Below are positions 35,624 through 44,322 of a stretch of 52,433 bases of DNA, in pieces; position 1 is the stretch's first letter; the number at the start of each line of letters is the position of its first letter. The notes below the pieces were generated by a model. It searched no databases and was not told the DNA's origin. It was given only the letters and a program-made list of their open reading frames with translations. The DNA is from Actinomycetes bacterium (GTDB taxonomy: Bacteria > Actinomycetota > Actinomycetes > Streptosporangiales > Streptosporangiaceae). The stretch is taken from assembly GCA_021792405.1 (NCBI GenBank), contig JAJYUU010000008.1, positions 1-52,433 on the forward strand, in the 5' to 3' direction. Position numbers and translations under genes: made by a program.

Positions 35624-37330
35624 CTATGGCTGAACCTTCCAGATTGAGACGCTCACTTGCCCGCTCGCCGACCCTTTAGATGCGTGCCAGACTTCTACGG
35701 AGTTGCTCAGGGCGGTGAGCATCCAATTCTCCTGGCCGTTCGTGTTATTGAGAATCATCGCGTGCTTCATGCCATTGGACAGCACGATGTAATTGACGTC
35801 CTGCCAGTTACCGTTGCCGTACATCTTCTTGACCTGCGGGTCTGACGCGGCATTCCAGTGCGACTCGTCGTAGCGGTAATAGGGGGCCACGTCATGCAGC
35901 GCAACCCAGATGTCGTCGTCAGAAATGATCTTCGCGTTCGGCGGGATGTGCTGCCGGATCCAGGCGATCTGCTCGGCCTGCAGGTAGGTCAGCGGCACGT
36001 GATAAGGGTCGGCCGCCTGCAACGGTCCCGGTTGGCCGTTGACCCCCTGGCCGTGCTTGATCAGGTAGCCGCCGGGCGGCACCAGCAGGAATAGTGCCGC
36101 GCACCCGCAGATCGCCGGCACGAAGAAACGTGACGCGGGGGCCGGAATGCTTCTCAGCGCACGGTCCGCCACGAACGCGATGCACAAGGCGTACATCGGG
36201 ATGAGCGGAATCACGTAGAAGTCGAGTATGACGCTTCCCCTGGCCAGGTAGAACGCAATCTCGAAGGCAAGGGTTCCGGCCACCAGCAGGGCGGGGTCCT
36301 TCTTCCGCACGTGCCAGCCGATCCAGATGCAGATGACCATCGCTGCGGTGCCGCCGATGAGCAGGAACGGGTCCTTCGGCAGCCAGGCAGTATAGAGGTA
36401 CGGGTCCTGGCTCCTGGGGTTGAACAACGTCCCCTGATCGCGGTGAATCTGATACCACATCTCATACAGCAGGGACACATGGCCCTTCTGCCCGGCGTTC
36501 AGGTTGAACGAGAGGTCGGTCGGCAGCAGCTCATTGTTAAGCGTGGCGTACAAGAAATAGGCAACGATTGGCGCAGCGGCGGAAAATAGCCAGAAGAATA
36601 TCGTGAAGTGCCGGCTCTCGTCCTGCTTGGCCCGGCGCGTCAGCAGGTAGAAAATGGTCGGCGCGAAGAATATCGCATTCTCCTTGGTGACCACGGATAT
36701 CCCGAATGCCAGGCCGGACCACAGGCCGGTGAACAGCAGCACGTCCTCGCGCAGCAGCAGGTAAATGCTCAGCAGCACCCAGAAGACCATGATGTTGTCG
36801 AGCAGTACCATCCGCTGGTAGTAGACGGCGAGCCAGGAGAAATTGAAGAAGAAGCACGCTATCGTCGGCGCTAGCAGGCCGCGGGACAGCTTGCGCGCGA
36901 TCTCGAACAGGAAGTACGTGCTGGCCGCGTGCAGTATCACCATCAGCACGCGGCCGGCGTTCACCGGGTTGCCGAACGTCTCGAATTGGCCGGGAAGCAG
37001 CATGACCCAGGCCGCGATCATCAGCCAGCCGGCCGGCGCATGGTCAAAGACATAGGTCTGCGGGCTCAGCCGGCCCTCGCGGATCACCGCCCAGGCCCGC
37101 TCCATGTAGATGCCCTCGTCGGTCTCCCACAGCGGATAGTCGAACAGGTGGTAGCTGTGCGTCACCAGGCCGCTGAGAATCGCGAAGGCCAGCGCGATGG
37201 TGCCGAGCTTGCCGCGGGCGGCGTACCAATCGTGTGCGGAGGAGGCGACGCTCGCACGCCGGGTTACCGGGGCGCTGCCACGAGGAGCAAGCCCGGTGAC
37301 CCTTGCGCCAGGTGCCGTCCTATGCGACAT
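35624..37330 (-). CDS. GT39/ArnT-like membrane glycosyltransferase
   Basis: A 568-residue multi-span protein of the dolichyl-phosphate-mannose/ArnT (GT-C) type. The first outer loop has the catalytic acidic motif YPLWETDEGIYMERAW. It is followed by many hydrophobic segments (VLMVILHAASTYFLFEIA, NIMVFWVLLSIYLLL, AIFFAPTIFYLL) and a soluble C-terminal domain of about 150 residues. Such enzymes move a sugar from a polyprenyl carrier to an acceptor outside the membrane. The start MSHRTAPG overlaps the GT2 stop by 11 bp, so the two are translationally coupled. Confidence 0.88.
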   Translation of the reverse strand: MSHRTAPGARVTGLAPRGSAPVTRRASVASSAHDWYAARGKLGTIALAFAILSGLVTHSYHLFDYPLWETDEGIYMERAWAVIREGRLSPQTYVFDHAPAGWLMIAAWVMLLPGQFETFGNPVNAGRVLMVILHAASTYFLFEIARKLSRGLLAPTIACFFFNFSWLAVYYQRMVLLDNIMVFWVLLSIYLLLREDVLLFTGLWSGLAFGISVVTKENAIFFAPTIFYLLTRRAKQDESRHFTIFFWLFSAAAPIVAYFLYATLNNELLPTDLSFNLNAGQKGHVSLLYEMWYQIHRDQGTLFNPRSQDPYLYTAWLPKDPFLLIGGTAAMVICIWIGWHVRKKDPALLVAGTLAFEIAFYLARGSVILDFYVIPLIPMYALCIAFVADRALRSIPAPASRFFVPAICGCAALFLLVPPGGYLIKHGQGVNGQPGPLQAADPYHVPLTYLQAEQIAWIRQHIPPNAKIISDDDIWVALHDVAPYYRYDESHWNAASDPQVKKMYGNGNWQDVNYIVLSNGMKHAMILNNTNGQENWMLTALSNSVEVWHASKGSASGQVSVSIWKVQP

Positions 37331-38645
37331 TTTCGCGCGCCTCGTCGAGCCCCAGTGCCCGGTCGCCAGACTCGCTGCGATGGGCTCCGACGTGCTGGGT
37401 CTTCTCCCAGTTGATGATGCCGCGGGACTGGCGCCTGACCGCCCGCAAGGCCGCGTAGGACAGCACAAGCTGATAGGGAATCCAGGCAACGGCCAGCAGC
37501 AGGACCGTCCGCAACGGCGGCTTCAGCCCGTGCGCCCCGGCAAACTCGTGCAGGCCGATAACCGAAACAAGCAAGTGCGCCAGCAGCAAGAGCACGGGCA
37601 GGAACGAGATCAGCGCCACGAGTACCGGCGTCTTGAATGTCAGCATCGTCGTGAGCGAGAAAATGAAGTAGATGCCGAGCAAAGCCTGGGCCTGCGGGAA
37701 AGCGAGGGTGTAGAAGGCGAGCCGGCGCTGCTTGGCGGTTGGCAGTTCGCGCCATACTCCTTTGCGCAGGGTCTGCAAGAATCCCTGGCTCCACCGGGTG
37801 CGCTGCCGGATGAACTGCGCCAGCGTCGGCGGGGTTTCCTCCTTGGTCACGTAGCGGTCGTCGTAGACGACGCGGATCCGCTCGCCGGCCGCCGACACGC
37901 GCAGGCCAATGTCGGCGTCCTCGGTCAGGTTCTGCTCGTCCCAGCCGCCAAGCCGGGCGACCAGGGCGCGCTCGAAGAAGACGGTGTTCCCGCCCAGCGG
38001 GATCGCTCCGAGCTTGGCGTGGTAGTGCAGGCGGCTCTTGAACCAGAAGAAGTACTCCAGGACATTCAGGGCCGAGTACCAGCTGGAGTCGAAGTTCATG
38101 AGCTGGACGCCAGCCTGGACGACCTTGACTTTCTCTTCTTCCATTACCGTGTTCACGACGTTAAAAATGTCCGGATGCATGTCGTCTTCGGCATCGAAGA
38201 TGGTGATGACGTCGTGACGCGAGTGCGGCAACGCGGCATTGAGGCCGTGCGGCTTGTTGACCGGACCGTCGCTGAACACAACTATCTGGACATTCGCCCG
38301 GCCTCGCCGCCGGAGGCGCTTGATCTCCTCCTCGGCCTTGCCGATGGTGTCCTGATCATCGGCGGAGCAGATCACCAGGACCTGGATGAGATGGGCCGGA
38401 TAGTTCACGCGCGCGAGGCGCGCGATGGTCGCGCGGATGACCTGTTCCTCGTGGCGGGCCGGGAGCATGACCGTGAACGACAAGCGCGGCGCCAGGAAAT
38501 GATCGGGCGCGCGGGCCTCATCGGGCGGCCGGTCCCAGGTATACAGCGTCAGGTACAGCGTGTGGGAGGCCTGGGCCGTGACAAGTAGCGAAACCAGCAG
38601 CAGGCCGGCGAAGATGACATCCGCCATCACGCTGCCCGGCCCCAT
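37320..38645 (-). CDS. processive family 2 glycosyltransferase (cellulose synthase-like)
   Basis: A 441-residue GT2 enzyme. One span near residues 8-25 precedes the catalytic domain. That domain carries PARHEE (62-67), DAEDD (151-155), TEDAD (241-245, the general base region) and QRTRW (281-285). The last is the QxxRW mark of processive beta-glycan synthases such as cellulose and hyaluronan synthases. Three or four hydrophobic segments follow (residues 300-390). No PilZ domain is present, so it lacks the c-di-GMP site of BcsA. It is the first gene of the run that goes on with GT39, the Ig-repeat protein and the two-component genes. Confidence 0.9.
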   Translation of the reverse strand: MGPGSVMADVIFAGLLLVSLLVTAQASHTLYLTLYTWDRPPDEARAPDHFLAPRLSFTVMLPARHEEQVIRATIARLARVNYPAHLIQVLVICSADDQDTIGKAEEEIKRLRRRGRANVQIVVFSDGPVNKPHGLNAALPHSRHDVITIFDAEDDMHPDIFNVVNTVMEEEKVKVVQAGVQLMNFDSSWYSALNVLEYFFWFKSRLHYHAKLGAIPLGGNTVFFERALVARLGGWDEQNLTEDADIGLRVSAAGERIRVVYDDRYVTKEETPPTLAQFIRQRTRWSQGFLQTLRKGVWRELPTAKQRRLAFYTLAFPQAQALLGIYFIFSLTTMLTFKTPVLVALISFLPVLLLLAHLLVSVIGLHEFAGAHGLKPPLRTVLLLAVAWIPYQLVLSYAALRAVRRQSRGIINWEKTQHVGAHRSESGDRALGLDEARENVA

Positions 38646-38962
38646 GCCGAGACGACGCTCACGACCTCATTGGTAAAACCGGCAATCCCGAATTGTGCGA
38701 CCCGGCCGACTTTGGCCCACGGCAGCCTGGTTATCGTTGCGTTCGTCAACTGGGTCTCCGAATCTTCTGGTTACGCAAGCTCTGCCCGCGCCTGCGTGCT
38801 TATGACTCGGCCTTGTTAGCTGACCGCCTTGATCTCCGGGGGCTTCTGAAGAACCTCATCCGCTACCCAAATTTCTACCGGGCGGGAAACGCGGTGCCAT
38901 CCCGGCGATCAACCATCTTTCGCGACGGGCGGCTGTCGCGTGCTGATGCTCCCGTGAGCGGG
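38646..38962. other. 317-bp intergenic region upstream of glycosyltransferase operon
   Basis: This gap lies between the LAL regulator stop and the GT2 start, both on the minus strand. It is less GC-rich than its surroundings near 38750-38880. It holds one copy of the three-copy element (see the entry starting at 38868) and should carry the promoter of the glycosyltransferase operon. An open plus-strand frame here has no family likeness. Confidence 0.6.
38868..38925 (-). promoter_or_regulatory. three-copy locus element, copy A (sense to glycosyltransferases)
   Basis: Read on the minus strand, this copy has GCGAAAGATGGTTGATCGCC, then GGGATGG, then about 17 less conserved bases and CCGGTAGAAAT. 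It aligns with copies at 41468-41522 and 41572-41628 over about 55 bp. It lies 220-280 bp before the GT2 start and points towards it. It may be a regulator-binding site or a transcribed leader. Confidence 0.7.
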
Positions 38963-41335
38963 CTATGCAGCGAGCCGGAGGCGGCTGCGGCCTAACGGCG
39001 TGGTACGGGTGATGTACGCGGCAGCATCGGCCCGGTTCCGGACGCCGACCTTGCGGTAGGCGTTTTGCAGATGCCGCTCCACGGTGTGGACGCTCACGAC
39101 GAGCTTGACCGCTATCTCGTTGTTCGTGTCGCCGGCGGCCAGCAGCTCGAGAACCTGGGCCTCGCGAGCCGTCAGGCCGTCTGGCCGGCGACCAGGCCGG
39201 CCGGCGCTGGCACCGCCCGGCCGTGGCCCGGGAATCAGCAGTTGCTGACTGGCCATGCGGCCGGTGTTCGTCATGACCTCGGCAAGAATGCCCGGCTCCG
39301 GGCAGGTGGCGATGATCTCCCTGGCTTCGCCGAGATACGCCTGCGCGTCTTCGGATTCCCCGGCCCTGGCCTTAAGCCTCGCCAGGCAGAGCAGCGCCTG
39401 GGCGGTTTCCAGCCGCGCCTGCCCGCGCCGGCCGATCTGCAGTGCTTCCCGCGCAGCGACTTCGGCCTCACCCCACTCGCTGCGCCGCTCGTGCAGGTCC
39501 GCCGCTGCCAGCGCCACCATCGGCGTGGCCCAGTACTGGCCGAGGCCGTGATGAGCGGCGAGCTTCGAAGCCTTGTCCAGGAAGCGCTCGCACGACTCCG
39601 CATCCCCTGACCTGATGGCGATCGCAGCCAGGCAGCCGAGCGCCCAGAGCGTGGCCAGGTTGCTGACGGCTGCCCGGGTCGGAGCCACCGCCTGCTCGAG
39701 CGTGGTGCGTGCCTCGGCGTCCTGCCCGCGCCAGGTCAGCACGGCACCCAGCGTTGCCAGCGTGATCGCTTGCCATCGAGCGGTCCCGGCCGCTTCGAGC
39801 TCGACCGCCCGCCGGCTGGCCCGCTCGCTCCGGGCGAGATCACCGGTCATGATCAGCTGCCCGGCTCGGACGATGACCGCAGCCGACTCGACCGACGTTG
39901 GACCCTGGCCGAACGCGCCCTGCGGCACAGCCGCGGCGGCGGCGTCAAGCCACGGGTCCACCTCATCAAGCCGGCCCAGGTGGCGGGCGAGAAACGCCCT
40001 GATGACGCACATCCGGGCGTCCTCCACCAGCATCTCCGGCGGCAACCTGTCCAGCCATGACTGCACTGTCGCGATCAGCCCCTGATGGACCACCGGGTTC
40101 CAGTTCGAGACGATCAGCTCTCTGGCGTCGGTCAGATCGGTTGCGGCGATGGCATGCCCGATCGCATCGGCGATCGACCCGTGCTCGCGATGCCACATCG
40201 ACGCGCGCCGGTGCAGTTGCGGGGCCAGGCCGGGCTCGGACATCTCCAGTTCGTGACGCAAGAGTTCGGCGAACAGGGTGTGATAGCGGTACCAGTGGCG
40301 AGCGGAGTCCAGCGGGACCAGGAAGAGCTGGGACCGCTCGATCTCCTCGAGCAGGCGCTGCGAGCCGGTCGAGCCGGTCACCGCGTCACACAGCGGGCCG
40401 GACAAGCGTTCCAGGACCGATGTGCGCAGCAGCAGCGAGCGAACATCGGGCGGCAGCCCGTCAAGGACTTCGGCGGCAAGATAGTCGACGATCTGGCGGT
40501 CATCGCCATGGAAGGCGTGCACCTGCTGGTGGGCGTCGTCGCGTCCGCGCAGCGATAGGCCGGCCAGGTAGAGCCCGGCGGCCCAGCCTTCAGTGCGGTG
40601 ATGCAGCGCCTGCACGGCGTCCGGCGGGAGCGTCACGCCCGCCGTGCCGTTGAGCAACTGCGTCGTCTCGGCCTCCGAGAAGCGGAGCTCATCAACCCGG
40701 ATCTCGGCCATCTGGCCCCTGGCCCGCAGCCGGGCCAGCGGAAGCTCAGGATCGGACCGGCTAGCCAGCACCAGGCGCAGAGCCGGCGGCAAATGCTCCA
40801 CCAGGAATGTCATCGATTCCTGGATGGCCTGGTTGGAGATCAGGTGATAGTCGTCGAGCACCAGCGTCACTGGTACCCGAATGCCTGCGAAGTCATTAAT
40901 TACCTGCGATAGCACGGTATCCGTGCTCTTCACCCCGGTCGCGGTGAGCGCCTCCAGGGCACCGGCGCCCACGCCAGGGCGCACGGTGCTGACTGCCGCG
41001 ACGACATGAGCCCAGAAGCTGACCGGGTCGTTGTCACCCCGGTCAACCGAGAGCCATGCGACGCGATCGGATTCACCAGCCGAGTACCAGTCGCACAGCA
41101 GCGACGTCTTGCCCCATCCGGCAGGCGCGACCAGCAGGACGAACCTGGCGGCAAGAGCCTCGTCGAGGCGATCGAGCAGGGCCTGGCGAATGACCGTCCC
41201 CGACTGTGCCATCGGGGGATGAAGCTTGCTCGCGAAGATCAGCGTCCTGCCGGGCACGCCAGGAACACTCCTCGCGCCACCCATCAGCCGGGCAGCCGAG
41301 GTGCGCTTACGGGTATAGAGACCCTGGTTGTTCAC
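38963..41335 (-). CDS. LAL-type (MalT-like) LuxR-family transcriptional regulator
   Basis: A 790-residue large ATP-binding LuxR regulator. The N-terminal ATPase has Walker A APAGWGKTSLL (residues 70-80) and Walker B VTLVLDDYHLI. The middle 450 residues are helical, TPR/MalT-like repeats. The C-terminal LuxR helix-turn-helix is LTAREAQVLELLAAGDTNNE and onwards to VHTVERHLQNAYRKVGV. The start is GTG; an ATG at 41284 is an alternative. It sits between the glycosyltransferase operon and the GH8 gene, and all three units have the same upstream element, which makes it the prime candidate for binding it. Confidence 0.92.
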   Translation of the reverse strand: MNNQGLYTRKRTSAARLMGGARSVPGVPGRTLIFASKLHPPMAQSGTVIRQALLDRLDEALAARFVLLVAPAGWGKTSLLCDWYSAGESDRVAWLSVDRGDNDPVSFWAHVVAAVSTVRPGVGAGALEALTATGVKSTDTVLSQVINDFAGIRVPVTLVLDDYHLISNQAIQESMTFLVEHLPPALRLVLASRSDPELPLARLRARGQMAEIRVDELRFSEAETTQLLNGTAGVTLPPDAVQALHHRTEGWAAGLYLAGLSLRGRDDAHQQVHAFHGDDRQIVDYLAAEVLDGLPPDVRSLLLRTSVLERLSGPLCDAVTGSTGSQRLLEEIERSQLFLVPLDSARHWYRYHTLFAELLRHELEMSEPGLAPQLHRRASMWHREHGSIADAIGHAIAATDLTDARELIVSNWNPVVHQGLIATVQSWLDRLPPEMLVEDARMCVIRAFLARHLGRLDEVDPWLDAAAAAVPQGAFGQGPTSVESAAVIVRAGQLIMTGDLARSERASRRAVELEAAGTARWQAITLATLGAVLTWRGQDAEARTTLEQAVAPTRAAVSNLATLWALGCLAAIAIRSGDAESCERFLDKASKLAAHHGLGQYWATPMVALAAADLHERRSEWGEAEVAAREALQIGRRGQARLETAQALLCLARLKARAGESEDAQAYLGEAREIIATCPEPGILAEVMTNTGRMASQQLLIPGPRPGGASAGRPGRRPDGLTAREAQVLELLAAGDTNNEIAVKLVVSVHTVERHLQNAYRKVGVRNRADAAAYITRTTPLGRSRLRLAA

Positions 41336-41467
41336 CCGGATATCGCCAAGATCTCGTTACGCCTGTGGTAGGCGAAGCCCATAGTGGCAGGATAACCCAG
41401 CTGTGATCGAGCCGGAACCGGCAGCGCGCTGTCATTCACGCCGAGTGAACGATGCAGGGCCCTACTT

Positions 41468-41522
41468 GCCGTTCTACCTGCGGGCCCGGCCGATGCCATC
41501 CCGGCAATCGACCATCTGGAGC
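41468..41522 (-). promoter_or_regulatory. three-copy locus element, copy B1 (sense to LAL regulator)
   Basis: On the minus strand: CAGATGGTCGATTGCCGGGA, then TGGCATCGG and CAGGTAGAAC. The distance from ATGG to GGTAGAA is 37 bases, as in copy A. It lies about 135-185 bp before the LAL regulator start. Similarity to copy A is 22 of 24 bases over the best-kept stretch. Confidence 0.7.
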
Positions 41523-41571
41523 CGCCGCGAGAGCATCCGGCTCGCGCGCCAGCGCCACCTGGACCCGGCAG

Positions 41572-41628
41572 CGCGAAACATGGTCGATCTCCGCGATGAA
41601 GCCCGCCCGGGTTCCCCGGTAGAAACTT
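41572..41628 (+). promoter_or_regulatory. three-copy locus element, copy B2 (sense to GH8 gene)
   Basis: On the plus strand: CGCGAAACATGGTCGATCTC, then CGCGATGAAG, then CCGGTAGAAACTT. The spacing from ATGG to GGTAGAA is 38 bases, one more than in the other two copies. It lies about 95-150 bp before the GTG start of the GH8 gene. Together B1 and B2 form a large inverted repeat with 49 bp between them. Confidence 0.7.
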
Positions 41629-41720
41629 CGGGACGCCGCAGTTCCGTCCAGGGCAACTGTTGCCCGCCGTCCGCTAGCGATCACCGCCGTGAGCGCCGCC
41701 GGCCGCCGAGGGGGCTTCGC

Positions 41721-42848
41721 GTGATCCGATCAGGTACCCGCCGTGGCCCCGGAGTGCGGCCGAAGACAACTTCCCGGCCACGGTATCTGAGGGTGGCTTT
41801 CCGGCTGATGGTGGTCATTGCCTCGGCAGGGCTCGCGGTCAGCGTCGCGGGCTGCGGCAGTGGCGGCCCGCAGCAGGCGGCGGCCAGGTTCCTGCAGACC
41901 TACGCCCGCCCTGATGGCCGTGTGGTGCGGATCGACCAGGGTCACGACACAGTGAGCGAGGGCCAGGCGTACGGCATGCTGCTGGCCGAGGCTGCCGGCG
42001 ATAGCACCCAGTTCCGGCAGATATGGATGTGGACGAAACGGCACCTGCAACTCCGCAGTCATCTCTTCGCCTTCCACGCAAACGCCGCGGGCCGGGTCAT
42101 CGGCCCCGGCGCTGCCAGTGATGCGGACCTGCTGATCGCCTGGGCCCTGCTCCGCTACCGTGGGCCAGAGGCGGCAGCCTGGCATCGCGACGGGCGCGAG
42201 GTAGCCGATGCGGTGCTGGCGCACGAGGTAGTCAGTGGTCCTGACGGGGTCCCGATCCTGGCAGCCGGGCCCTGGGCTACCGGGCCGCCAGCCACGATCG
42301 ACCCCAGCTACTGGTCGCTGGCCGCGTTTCAAGGGCTGGCGCACTTCACCGGTGATGAGATCTGGCTCCGCCTGGAGGCGGGCGCCGTTCGCCTCGCGCG
42401 CCAGATTACCGACAACGGCAAGCGGCTTCCGCCCGATTGGGCGCAGCTCAGCGTCGGCGACGCCCCGCAGCCGGAGCCGTCACCCGACGGCACGCAGACC
42501 CAGGCGCAGTACGGGCTGGATGCACAGCGCACGGTCGTCTGGTTTGCCGCGTCCTGCAATCCGCACGCCAGGGCGCTGGCGGCGCGCTGGTGGCGGCTGC
42601 TGCGAGCCGGACGCCGCGCGCACGCGCTCGCGCTGCGCCTCAACGGCACTGTACTGACTGCGACGCATGCCGCACTGCCGCTGGTAGCGGCAGCGGCAGC
42701 GGCAAAGGCGGCGGGCCATGGCACGCAATCCCGGCATTTGCTGGACGAAGCCGCGCTGCAGCAGCGCCACTACCCGACCTACTACGGCGGGGCCTGGTCG
42801 GCCCTCGGACAGGCGCTGCTGACGAGCGATGCGCTGGGTCCTTGCTGA
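41721..42848 (+). CDS. glycoside hydrolase family 8 lipoprotein (BcsZ-like endoglucanase)
   Basis: A 375-residue GH8 enzyme from the preferred GTG start (GAGGGGG 7 bases upstream). After a basic n-region come a hydrophobic core and the lipobox-like AVSVAGC with Cys45. Catalytic residues: the acid Glu80 in DTVSEGQAYGM and the base Asp in AASDADLLIAWALL. Then come IDPSYWSLAAFQGLAHFTGD and the C-terminal HYPTYYGGAWSALGQALL. GH8 endoglucanases accompany cellulose synthases and trim the nascent glucan. It is on the plus strand, divergent from the LAL regulator. Confidence 0.9.
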   Translation: MIRSGTRRGPGVRPKTTSRPRYLRVAFRLMVVIASAGLAVSVAGCGSGGPQQAAARFLQTYARPDGRVVRIDQGHDTVSEGQAYGMLLAEAAGDSTQFRQIWMWTKRHLQLRSHLFAFHANAAGRVIGPGAASDADLLIAWALLRYRGPEAAAWHRDGREVADAVLAHEVVSGPDGVPILAAGPWATGPPATIDPSYWSLAAFQGLAHFTGDEIWLRLEAGAVRLARQITDNGKRLPPDWAQLSVGDAPQPEPSPDGTQTQAQYGLDAQRTVVWFAASCNPHARALAARWWRLLRAGRRAHALALRLNGTVLTATHAALPLVAAAAAAKAAGHGTQSRHLLDEAALQQRHYPTYYGGAWSALGQALLTSDALGPC

Positions 42849-42998
42849 TCCGGCGCCGGAAGATGATTGATCGCCGGGATGCGCCGTCGCCCGGCGTCAA
42901 GGTAGGACTGTGCCTATAGCCTGAGCGGCCTGCCGCGAACCCGGCAACCGGCCTATTACCGACAGCCGATATCCCGACACGCGAGCACGGAGAGAGCC

Positions 42999-43394
42999 AT
43001 GAGCTTGAAGGCTAGCGAGCAGATTGCGCTGGATGCGATCGAGCACAATCTGCGGATCGCCGACCCAGAACTGACGATCGCGTTCGAGTCCTTCACGACA
43101 GTGACAGCGAACACGGCATTGCCGGAGTCCGAGCGACTCGGCGGACCCCGGACGCCGACCGTCACACCGGCAGATCACGGTCCAGAACCGGCCAAGATGA
43201 CGTTCGCGATGTGGCTCACCGTCTTCTTCCTGGTCGGCATGGTGCTAGCCGGAACGGCCCTGGCGCTGTTCTCCGGAGCGAGCCGTAGTGGCTGCCCGGG
43301 CCCGGCGCGACCAGCCTTCGCGCAGGCCAGAACTGCGGGCGGGCTGCCGCCCGGACGGACGGGGCCGTCCTGCTCAGGCTTCACGCAGAAGTAA
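42999..43394 (+). CDS. DUF3040-like small membrane protein
   Basis: A 131-residue protein. Its first 40 residues (LKASEQIALDAIEHNLRIAD, PELTIAFESF) are like the DUF3040 opening, where E-x2-AL-x2-IE-x2-L leads to DP. One membrane span follows (MWLTVFFLVGMVLAGTALAL, about residues 70-89), then a Gly/Pro-rich tail. The span is single where most DUF3040 proteins have two. Start ATG with GGAGAG 4 bases upstream. Function of the family is unknown. Confidence 0.75.
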   Translation: MSLKASEQIALDAIEHNLRIADPELTIAFESFTTVTANTALPESERLGGPRTPTVTPADHGPEPAKMTFAMWLTVFFLVGMVLAGTALALFSGASRSGCPGPARPAFAQARTAGGLPPGRTGPSCSGFTQK

Positions 43395-43416
43395 TGCCTG
43401 CCCCGGGCGGGCCGGC

Positions 43417-44313
43417 TTAGCTGGCTCCCGCATACTGAGTCGCCAGAACGGCGGGGAACCCTAGGTCGGCAGCCATCACCGCGGCTGACAGCCGGGCGGT
43501 CAGTTCAGCGAGCCGGGCGCAGCCGTCCTCGCCGATTGCCTCGTAGGCGTAAGTAGCCAGCTGATCGGTGCGATCCTCGACGAACTGGCGCCGCTGTTGC
43601 CCCAGCTCGGTCAGCGCGAGCTCTGGCCCGTCGGCGAGCCAGCCCTGCTCCCGGAGGCCTTCGGCCCCGGCGGCCCACTCCTCCTCGCTCCAGCCGCGCG
43701 TCGCCCGCAGCACCCCGGCGGAGACGGCTCCCGTCGCGGCATGCGAGATGAGAGCGCCGGTGCCGTCGAGGCCCTCGGCCAGCAGCAGCGCGACGTGCCC
43801 GTCGCCCCGGTACTCGCGCAGCAGCGTCTGCGCGTGCCAGAGCACCAGGTGCGGCGCGTCGGGCCAGGGCAGCGCGGCGTGCGCCGCGAACAGCGGGCGG
43901 CCCTGCAGGCGCGTGGCCGCCCGCAGCGCGGCACGCTGCGCCAGGTCGGCCGCCTCGCGCACCTGCGGGCCCGCGACGTCGTCCGGCCACGCCTGGCGCA
44001 GCGACCGGTCGGCCGCGTCCAGCCGCGCCGCCAGCACCTGGGCCGGGGTGGCAGCCTCCCACGCCGCCGGAATGCACCGGCGGACGAGCGCGGGGCTGAA
44101 GTTGAAGAAGGTAGCGATGACGGTTTCGGCCGGCACGCGGCCCAGCGCGGCCGAGCGCGAGGCGAAGTAAGCCATGCGCTGATCCGTGATGCCGACCTTC
44201 CCGTACGCATCCGGGCCGTACGGGGTGAAATAGATCATCCCGTGGATCGGCTCCGCCGCGCGGAAGGTGCGCCGGGCCGTGTGCGGCGAGATGCCGCCGA
44301 TCAGTCCTGACAT
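43417..44313 (-). CDS. SCO6745-family protein
   Basis: A 298-residue actinobacterial protein of unknown biochemical role. Seen: RRTFRAAEPIHGMIYFTPYG near the N terminus, MAYFASRSAALGRVPAETVI, ATFFNFSPALVRRCIPAAWE, and a C-terminal winged-helix-like segment LREQGWLADGPELALTELGQ. GAGAGG lies 5 bases before the ATG. It lies 9 bp after the small oxidoreductase gene on the same strand, so the two are probably co-transcribed. Confidence 0.85.
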   Translation of the reverse strand: MSGLIGGISPHTARRTFRAAEPIHGMIYFTPYGPDAYGKVGITDQRMAYFASRSAALGRVPAETVIATFFNFSPALVRRCIPAAWEAATPAQVLAARLDAADRSLRQAWPDDVAGPQVREAADLAQRAALRAATRLQGRPLFAAHAALPWPDAPHLVLWHAQTLLREYRGDGHVALLLAEGLDGTGALISHAATGAVSAGVLRATRGWSEEEWAAGAEGLREQGWLADGPELALTELGQQRRQFVEDRTDQLATYAYEAIGEDGCARLAELTARLSAAVMAADLGFPAVLATQYAGAS

Positions 44314-44322
44314 GCTCGCCTC

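Larger units (their letters stand above)
41336..41720. other. 385-bp divergent region between LAL regulator and GH8 genes
   Basis: This region separates the two divergent genes and holds two copies of the shared element in opposite orientation, each pointing to its nearer gene. The plus-strand frame is open through most of it, but it has no family likeness before the GH8 signal peptide. Both promoters must lie here. Confidence 0.65.

Noticed and set aside
37197-38588. A 463-codon plus-strand frame
   Set aside because: It is antisense to the GT2 gene, which carries all catalytic motifs.
38693-38995. Small plus-strand gene between GT2 and LAL genes
   Set aside because: Its only similarity is to the translated copy B1 of the shared element, where the frame is not conserved in copy B2; no ribosome site.
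38868-41628. Known riboswitch (c-di-GMP GEMM or c-di-AMP ydaO) as explanation of the three-copy element
   Set aside because: The conserved bases do not match the cores of those riboswitches, and I could not draw one stem common to all three copies.
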